A stretch of DNA of 64,000 bases from Betaproteobacteria bacterium (GTDB lineage: Bacteria > Pseudomonadota > Gammaproteobacteria > Burkholderiales > Usitatibacteraceae): assembly GCA_016709665.1 (NCBI GenBank), contig JADJMI010000027.1, positions 310,001 to 374,000 on the forward strand. Direction: 5' to 3'. The notes under the pieces are model-generated. The model had not been told where the DNA came from, ran no database searches, and saw only the letters and a program-made list of their open reading frames with translations. Positions 59,166-64,000 of this stretch are shown one piece after another (position 1 is the first letter of the stretch; every line of letters starts with the position of its first letter). The translations under genes were made by a program, and so were the position numbers.

Positions 59166-59285
59166 ATGGAATTCAGCAAAGTCGAAGTCAAGGAAATCGA
59201 GACGACCGTCAACGAAGTGCGCGAACTGGCTGATCTGGAACTGGCCCTGGTCGGTGGTGGCTGCGGCGACGTCGCGCTGGCCTAA
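59166..59285 (+). CDS. Double-glycine-leader peptide, copy 7 (Thr13)
   Basis: Thr13 form with GAG at Glu12, the only copy with that codon. Confidence 0.93.
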   Translation: MEFSKVEVKEIETTVNEVRELADLELALVGGGCGDVALA

Positions 59286-59314
59286 CTCAACTTCCCAATC
59301 TAAGGAGCTTCAAC

Positions 59315-59434
59315 ATGGAATTCAGCAAAGTCGAAGTCAAGGAAATCGAAGCGACCGTGAACGAAGTGCGCGAACTGGCTGATCTGGAACTGGCCCTGGT
59401 CGGTGGTGGCTGCGGCGACGTCGCGCTGGCCTGA
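59315..59434 (+). CDS. Double-glycine-leader peptide, copy 8 (Ala13), last of the array
   Basis: Ala13 form ending in TGA rather than TAA, after which the spacer sequence is lost. Its stop is four bases from the stop of the exporter gene on the other strand, with no terminator between. Confidence 0.93.
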   Translation: MEFSKVEVKEIEATVNEVRELADLELALVGGGCGDVALA

Positions 59435-59438
59435 TTTC

Positions 59439-61517
59439 TCACGCTTGTTTTTTGTTTTGCTGCCTAAGAACGACTATTCGGACGATTGCACTGACTGGCG
59501 TTTCCCGATGGGTTACATAGACCACAGACACACCAACTGCTCGAAGACTCGAGAAAATTAGATTTTCGTTTTCGATATCAAGCTGATCCAGAGCTTCATC
59601 GATAAAAAGTATCTGCGGTCGCCTATAAAGCGCCCGAGCCAAAAGCACCCGTTGCTTCTGTCCCCCCGAAAGGGCGGTTCCCAGCGAACCGACGATCGTG
59701 TTGTACCCCATGGGCATCGCGGAAACGTCCGCGTCGATCATGGCGAGCTTCGCGCACTCCCGCACGCGCTCCGGATCGTGCTCGGGATCGAAGAAGCTGA
59801 TGTTGTCCTCGATCGTTCCCACGAAGAGTTGGTCGTCCTGCATCACGGCGCCGATGCGCCGGCGATAGTGCCCCAGGTCCCAATCCTTCAGGCTCCTGCC
59901 GTTGACTCGCAGCGATCCTTCCGTGGGCTCCAATAGTCCCACCAGCACCTTGATGAGCGTCGTCTTCCCGCAGCCCGAGGGACCGACGATCGCGACCGTT
60001 TCGCCCGGCGCCACGGAAAAATCCACCCCGCGGAACACGAACCCTTCCGGCCCATAGGCGTAGGCGAGCCCCTCCGCCTCGATGGTGATCGGCCCTGCGG
60101 CACCTTCGCCCGGAAGGGACGGCAGGGCGCGCTCCTCCTCCGCGAGCGCGATATCGGCGATGCGCTCGGCATGCAGGTCCAGCATCCGGAAGTCGTTCCA
60201 CTTCTCCACGAGGGCGTTTACCCGCGTGAGGAAGACGATCTTGAAGCCGAGGAAGGCGTAGAGCATGCCCACGGAAAAGCGGCCTTCCATCACGGCCATC
60301 GCACCCAGCCAGATCACGGCCACGTTCTCCAGGCCGAAGATGAGGGCCGCCGAGGCGCGCTGGGCGATTCCCACGTTCTGCACCTTCACGCCGGCGTTCA
60401 CCTGGTCCACCACGAGGTTCTGGTAGGCCGCCCGCCGCTCGTTCTCGCGCAGGTTGAGCTTGATGGCCATCATCCCGCGCAGCGTCTCGATGAAATGCGT
60501 GCCGCTCTTCGCCTCGTGCGAGAGCTGCTCGTCGGTCGCATAGCGCTGCGGGTAGTAGAGACCCCAGCGGACGATCACGTAAAGGACGGTCGCACCGACC
60601 ACGACGGCCGTGAGCGTGAGGCTGTACCACGCCATCACCAGCAGCGTGAGCACGACCATGATCCCGTCCACCACGGTTTCGACGAAGGTCGTCGTGAGCG
60701 TGCGCTGCACCGCGTCCACGCTGCGGAACTTCGAGACGATGTCTCCGATGTTGCGCTTCTCGAACCACGAGAGCGGCAGCCGCACCATGTGCGAGAAGAG
60801 CGTCGAGAGCAACCTCAGGTTCACGTTCGTGGACAGGTACACGCTCACCCAGGCTCGCACCGCCGTCACCGCCACCGTGATCACGACCAGGGCCCCGAAG
60901 GCCACCCCCAGCACGGTGAGCAGGTCCCGGTCGCGGCCGACGATCACGCGGTCCACCACGAGTTGCAGGAAGAAGGGCATCGCGATCGCGAAGACCTCGA
61001 GCGCGAGCGACAGGATGAGGATCTGCGCGAGCGTCCCCTTGAGCCCGCTCGCCACGCCCAGCAGCTGCGTCGCGCTCACTTTCTCGCGCTCGTCGCGCGG
61101 GCGGAAGGTGGCGGTGGGCGAGAACTCCATCGCGATGCCCGTGTAGTGGCGCGAGGCCTCGTCGAGCGGCATGACGCGCCGCCCGCGCGCCGGGTCGTGC
61201 ACGACGAGCTTGCGGCCCCTCACGCCCACGAGGACGACGAAGTGATTCATGTCCCAGTGCAGCAGGGCCGGCAGCTGCAGCTTGCCCAGCGCCTCGAGCG
61301 GCGCCTGCACGCCCCGTGCCGTGAGCCCCATGCCCTCGGCGATCTGGGCCACGTTCTTGAGCGTCACGCCCTTGAGCGAGGGCGACAGCCGCACGCGCAT
61401 GGCCGACAGGTCCGTGAGGTAGCCGTGGTAGGAGGCCACCATGGCGAGGCAGGCGATGCCGCACTCGGGTGCCTCGCTCTGCAGGATGACCGGCGTGCGC
61501 CGTCCGAAGAGGCTCAT
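59439..61517 (-). CDS. Peptidase-containing ABC transporter (C39 peptidase / membrane / ATPase)
   Basis: The ATG at 61,517 overlaps the stop of the adaptor gene by one base; 692 residues. N-terminal C39 peptidase: catalytic Cys in EAPECGIACLAMVASYHG, His in DMNHFVVLVG, Asp in VVHDPARG. Six membrane helices follow (about 155-420), then the ATPase with GPSGCGKTTLIK, signature LSGGQKQRVLLARAL and Walker B LFIDEALDQLD. It cuts leaders after double glycine and exports the peptide across the inner membrane. The array next to it offers obvious substrates. The last 69 residues or so, after the signature motif, come from low-GC DNA; the D-loop reads EALDQLD rather than the common EATSALD. Confidence 0.93.
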   Translation of the reverse strand: MSLFGRRTPVILQSEAPECGIACLAMVASYHGYLTDLSAMRVRLSPSLKGVTLKNVAQIAEGMGLTARGVQAPLEALGKLQLPALLHWDMNHFVVLVGVRGRKLVVHDPARGRRVMPLDEASRHYTGIAMEFSPTATFRPRDEREKVSATQLLGVASGLKGTLAQILILSLALEVFAIAMPFFLQLVVDRVIVGRDRDLLTVLGVAFGALVVITVAVTAVRAWVSVYLSTNVNLRLLSTLFSHMVRLPLSWFEKRNIGDIVSKFRSVDAVQRTLTTTFVETVVDGIMVVLTLLVMAWYSLTLTAVVVGATVLYVIVRWGLYYPQRYATDEQLSHEAKSGTHFIETLRGMMAIKLNLRENERRAAYQNLVVDQVNAGVKVQNVGIAQRASAALIFGLENVAVIWLGAMAVMEGRFSVGMLYAFLGFKIVFLTRVNALVEKWNDFRMLDLHAERIADIALAEEERALPSLPGEGAAGPITIEAEGLAYAYGPEGFVFRGVDFSVAPGETVAIVGPSGCGKTTLIKVLVGLLEPTEGSLRVNGRSLKDWDLGHYRRRIGAVMQDDQLFVGTIEDNISFFDPEHDPERVRECAKLAMIDADVSAMPMGYNTIVGSLGTALSGGQKQRVLLARALYRRPQILFIDEALDQLDIENENLIFSSLRAVGVSVVYVTHRETPVSAIVRIVVLRQQNKKQA

Positions 61518-62746
61518 CAGAGCCTTCCCCGCAACTGCAGGACCGGCTCGAACAGCCACTCGAGGAGCGTGCGGCGCTCCAGCAGGATATCCGCGTTCAC
61601 GAGCATGCCCGGCCTCAGGGGGATCTCGTTGCCCAAGGCGGCGACGCTCTGGCGATCGAGCTTCACGTCGACGCGGTAGACCGGCTCCTTCACCGTGAGG
61701 GGGCCCAACTTCTCGCCGGGTGACCAGACGGTGCGGCTGATCTCGACCACCTTGCCCTTGTACTGGCCGAATCGCTCGTGCGGAAAGGCCTCGTAGCGCA
61801 GCACCACGTCCTGCCCCTTGTTGATGAACCCGATCGCCCGCGACGGCACCAGCAACTCCGCGTGCAGGCCGCTGCCCTTGGGCAGCACCATGGCGAGCGG
61901 CGCGTCGGCAGCCACGCCCTGGCCACGCACCACGGCGATGTTGGTCACGGTGCCGGCCACCGGGGCCTTGATCTGGGTTTCGCGGCGGGCTTCGGCATTG
62001 GCCAGGTTCTCCTGGATCTCCGAAAGCTGGCGGGCCAGCTGGTCGATCTGCCCCTGTGAGCGCAACTGGATCGAGGGCTCCTCCATGCGGATGGCGGCGA
62101 GGTCGCGATCGACTTGGGAGCGGGCGCGGCGAAGCGTCTGCAGCTTGATTTCCTGGTCGGTGACCTCGTTCGCCTTCTGCTTGGCCACCAGGTCCGACAC
62201 GAACTTCTCGGCGGCGAGCTTCTGGTAGCGTGCGGCTTCCTCGCGGGCGGCGCGGATTCGCGTCTCCTGCAGCCTGAGCTCGCGGTCGGCCTGGGCCCGT
62301 TCGCTTTCCAGGTCCTTCGCCCGGCGCTTGGCCTGGGCGACCTGCTGATCGCCCAGTTCGCGCAGTTGCTCCTGTTCGCGTTCGAGCAGCGTCCGGCGGC
62401 TCGCGAGTTCCTGGGCGGAAGTCTCGGCCGTCGAGCGGTCGTAGGTGATCCGGGCCATGACGGCGCCGGCTTCGACCTCGTCGCCTTCCTTGATGAGGAG
62501 ATCCGCTACCCGGCCGGGGTCGGGGATCAGCACGCGGGCCGCACCCACGTCGAGCGCGATGCTGCCCTCGACTCGCTCCCGCCGGGTGTACTCGCCCCAG
62601 ATGGCGACGGCGAGAAGGATGGCGGCAATCGTCGCGGCCAGCAGGGTATAGACCCAGTAGGCGATGGGCCGGGCGAGCGTGGTCTCGCCCAGGTACTTCT
62701 CGCGCTGGGCGTCGATCGCCTCCTTGCGAAAGAGGCTGCGGCTCAT
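61517..62746 (-). CDS. HlyD-family membrane-fusion adaptor of the peptide exporter
   Basis: 409 residues with one N-terminal membrane helix (VYTLLAATIAAILLAVAIW), a lipoyl-like half (PGRVADLLIKEGDEVEAGAVM), a long coiled-coil hairpin from about 100 to 260, and the return half IKAPVAGTVTNIAVVRGQG. It bridges the PCAT to an outer-membrane channel. No TolC-like gene is in the window, so the channel must be encoded elsewhere. Leads the two-gene operon. Confidence 0.92.
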   Translation of the reverse strand: MSRSLFRKEAIDAQREKYLGETTLARPIAYWVYTLLAATIAAILLAVAIWGEYTRRERVEGSIALDVGAARVLIPDPGRVADLLIKEGDEVEAGAVMARITYDRSTAETSAQELASRRTLLEREQEQLRELGDQQVAQAKRRAKDLESERAQADRELRLQETRIRAAREEAARYQKLAAEKFVSDLVAKQKANEVTDQEIKLQTLRRARSQVDRDLAAIRMEEPSIQLRSQGQIDQLARQLSEIQENLANAEARRETQIKAPVAGTVTNIAVVRGQGVAADAPLAMVLPKGSGLHAELLVPSRAIGFINKGQDVVLRYEAFPHERFGQYKGKVVEISRTVWSPGEKLGPLTVKEPVYRVDVKLDRQSVAALGNEIPLRPGMLVNADILLERRTLLEWLFEPVLQLRGRL

Positions 62747-62884
62747 GCGCGGGCGAACGCGCGCGGCGCGAGGCGGGGAACGGTGGATTGCGTGGAGATC
62801 ATGCTGGCCTCGGATTGTAAGTCATCGAGGCCCGGCCGGACGGGCTATCGGCGGCCCGCCCGGCGCACGATCGTGATTCCGAAC

Positions 62885-63859
62885 CTATTCGGCCTTGATG
62901 CCCGCCTCGCGGATGGCCTTGCCCCATTTGAGGAGCTCGGCTTTCTGGAAATCGGCGAATTGCTCGGCCGTCATCGGCAGGAACTTGGCACCCTCCGATT
63001 CGAGGCGCTTCACGACCTCCGGCGACTGCATGATCTTCAACACCTCGGCGTTCAGGCGCCTCACGATCTCCGGCGGCGTGCCGGCCGGGGCGAAGAGGCC
63101 GATCCAGTTGCTCACGGCGAAGCCGGGCAGGCCCGACTCGGCGACGGTGGGCACGTCCGGCAGGGCCGCCGCGCGGGTCGTGCCGATGACGGCGAGGGCC
63201 CGCAGCCGGCCGGCTTTCACCATCGGCATCACCGTGGGCATCGTCGCGAAAGCCATCGTCGTCTGTCCGCCCACGAGGTCCGTGATGGCGGGGGAATTGC
63301 CCTTGTAGGGCACGTGCACGATGTCCACCTTGGCCGCCGACTTGAACATCTCGCCCGCGAGGTGGCTTGTGGTGCCGGTGCCCCCCGAGGCGTAGGTGAG
63401 CTTGCCGGGCTGGGCCTTGGCGAGCGCGATCACGTCGGTCACGTTCTTCGCCTTCAGGTCCGGATGCACCACCAGCAGGCCTTCCGCATCCAGCACGTGG
63501 GCGATGGGCACGAAGTCCTTCACGGGGTCGAACGGCATCGTCTTCATCAGGTGGACGTTGACCGCATGGGTGCCGATGTTGCTCAGGAGAATGGTGTAGC
63601 CGTCGGGGGCGGACTTCGCCACCAGGTCGGCACCGATGTTTCCGCCCGCGCCGGTGCGGTTCTCGACCACGACCGGCTGGCCCCACAGGTCCGAGAGCTT
63701 CTGCCCGATCACGCGGGCGAAGGTATCGGCGATGCCGCCCACCGCGAAGGGCACGATGATCTTGATGGCCTTGCTGGGGTAGGCCGGGGCCTGCGCCGAG
63801 GCCGCCGCCGGTACCGCCAAGGCAGCCAGCGCGACAAGGCTCGTGAAGATCTTCCGCAT
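62885..63859 (-). CDS. Bug/TctC-type periplasmic solute receptor
   Basis: 324 residues with signal peptide (SLVALAALAVPAAASAQA) and the Bug pattern YPSKAIKIIVPFAVGGIADTFARVIGQ, VVVENRTGAGGNIGADLVAK and GTRAAALPDVPTVAESGLPGF. Such receptors bind aromatic or aliphatic carboxylates; many are orphans without their own permease, as here. The gene lies downstream of an alcohol dehydrogenase-type gene. Confidence 0.92.
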   Translation of the reverse strand: MRKIFTSLVALAALAVPAAASAQAPAYPSKAIKIIVPFAVGGIADTFARVIGQKLSDLWGQPVVVENRTGAGGNIGADLVAKSAPDGYTILLSNIGTHAVNVHLMKTMPFDPVKDFVPIAHVLDAEGLLVVHPDLKAKNVTDVIALAKAQPGKLTYASGGTGTTSHLAGEMFKSAAKVDIVHVPYKGNSPAITDLVGGQTTMAFATMPTVMPMVKAGRLRALAVIGTTRAAALPDVPTVAESGLPGFAVSNWIGLFAPAGTPPEIVRRLNAEVLKIMQSPEVVKRLESEGAKFLPMTAEQFADFQKAELLKWGKAIREAGIKAE

Positions 63860-63897
63860 GGTTCGTTCTCCTCAGGTTCTGGTTATGGGTGAATTCG

Positions 63898-64000
63898 TCA
63901 GGGGTGAACTCGGCCGCCCATCGATTCGGCGAAGAGCGCTTCGAAATCGGCTCGCGAAACCGGCCGCGGATTCGTGGCCGTCGAGTGGTCCGCGAGGGCC
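63898..64000 (-). CDS. C-terminus of an iron-containing alcohol dehydrogenase / maleylacetate reductase-like protein (partial)
   Basis: The last 33 codons of a frame entering from the right edge, reading ALADHSTATNPRPVSRADFE near its start and stopping at 63,898. The segment DHSTATNPRPV with a following DFEALF helix is common at the end of iron-dependent alcohol dehydrogenases and maleylacetate reductases. Too little is present to choose between these. Confidence 0.6.
   Translation of the reverse strand, partial: ALADHSTATNPRPVSRADFEALFAESMGGRVHP

Larger units (their letters stand above)
58272..59434 (+). repeat. Eight-unit tandem array, exact period 149 bp
   Basis: Each unit is a 120-base peptide gene plus a 29-base spacer holding the ribosome site (TAAGGAGCTTCAAC). 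All eight starts are exactly 149 bases apart (58,272 to 59,315). The seven spacers are identical. Coding differences are nearly all at third codon positions; only codon 13 changes the protein (Ala or Thr). This suggests recent amplification or gene conversion under strong selection on the peptide. Confidence 0.97.

Noticed and set aside
58272..59434. A CRISPR array or satellite repeat
   Set aside because: The unit is 149 bases with no variable spacers, every unit is an open frame with its own ribosome site, and differences are almost all silent.
62747..62884. A further small peptide gene between the adaptor and the Bug receptor
   Set aside because: No frame with a ribosome site and no double-glycine leader in either strand.

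Overview
The window is high-GC (about 65-70 %) DNA, densely packed with short intergenic gaps and many ATGA/GTGA/TGATG stop-start overlaps. Family content (complete sox thiosulfate-oxidation set, Bug/TctC-type receptors with TctB and TctA, DUF3391 HD-GYP, LplT, TrpB2, multihaem cytochromes) points to a sulfur-oxidising betaproteobacterium; the species cannot be named from sequence alone. About eleven genes between 15 and 38 kb carry single-base frame breaks, often in G or C runs, and both insertions and deletions occur. This looks like a draft-quality assembly rather than decay of housekeeping genes such as typA.

Region by region: (1) 1-13,270, one plus-strand operon for a large electron-transfer system: the end of a membrane protein, an FHA-membrane-decahaem fusion, a double-GlcG lipoprotein, a predicted outer-membrane barrel, a decahaem cytochrome with LVIVD repeats, a second multihaem cytochrome with a CX4CH site, and a flavoprotein/cyclic-nucleotide/ferredoxin fusion. 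(2) 13.3-17.4 kb, minus strand: HD-GYP, degenerate GGDEF-EAL and LplT, stop-start coupled. (3) 17.5-21.0 kb: DUF1501 and DUF1800 pair. (4) 21.4-27.8 kb: ferredoxin-type NAD(P)H oxidoreductase with KorAB, then an MscS channel. (5) 27.8-40.6 kb: threonine aldolase, SDR, PhoH, Bcp, a deacetylase, truncated haemoglobin, TypA, RmuC, TctCBA, MobB, MoaD, MoaE. (6) 40.6-52.3 kb: an ArsR-type regulator and soxCD-YZ-dsrE-AX-glcG-B-MBL-thioredoxin, followed by small cytochromes c and a flavocytochrome c flavoprotein; then TrpB2 and tRNA-Asn. (7) 54.0-62.7 kb: two TPR-HD-GYP proteins, eight tandem copies of a 39-residue double-glycine-leader peptide gene, and a C39-peptidase ABC exporter (PCAT) with its HlyD adaptor. 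(8) a Bug receptor and the end of an iron-type alcohol dehydrogenase.

The most unusual part is region 7. Eight near-identical genes on an exact 149-bp period each encode a leader that fits the C39 double-glycine consensus and a predicted seven-residue product, CGDVALA. They sit in a low-GC segment (about 54.69-59.65 kb) whose edges fall inside two genes: between the TPR and HD-GYP parts of one phosphodiesterase, and inside the ATPase domain of the exporter. This resembles the swapped specificity cassettes of peptide signalling loci such as agr. I propose, as inference only, an exported heptapeptide signal read by TPR domains that control c-di-GMP hydrolysis. The second notable system is the multihaem operon at the start, which has the parts expected of an inner-membrane-to-outside electron conduit but an unfamiliar arrangement.
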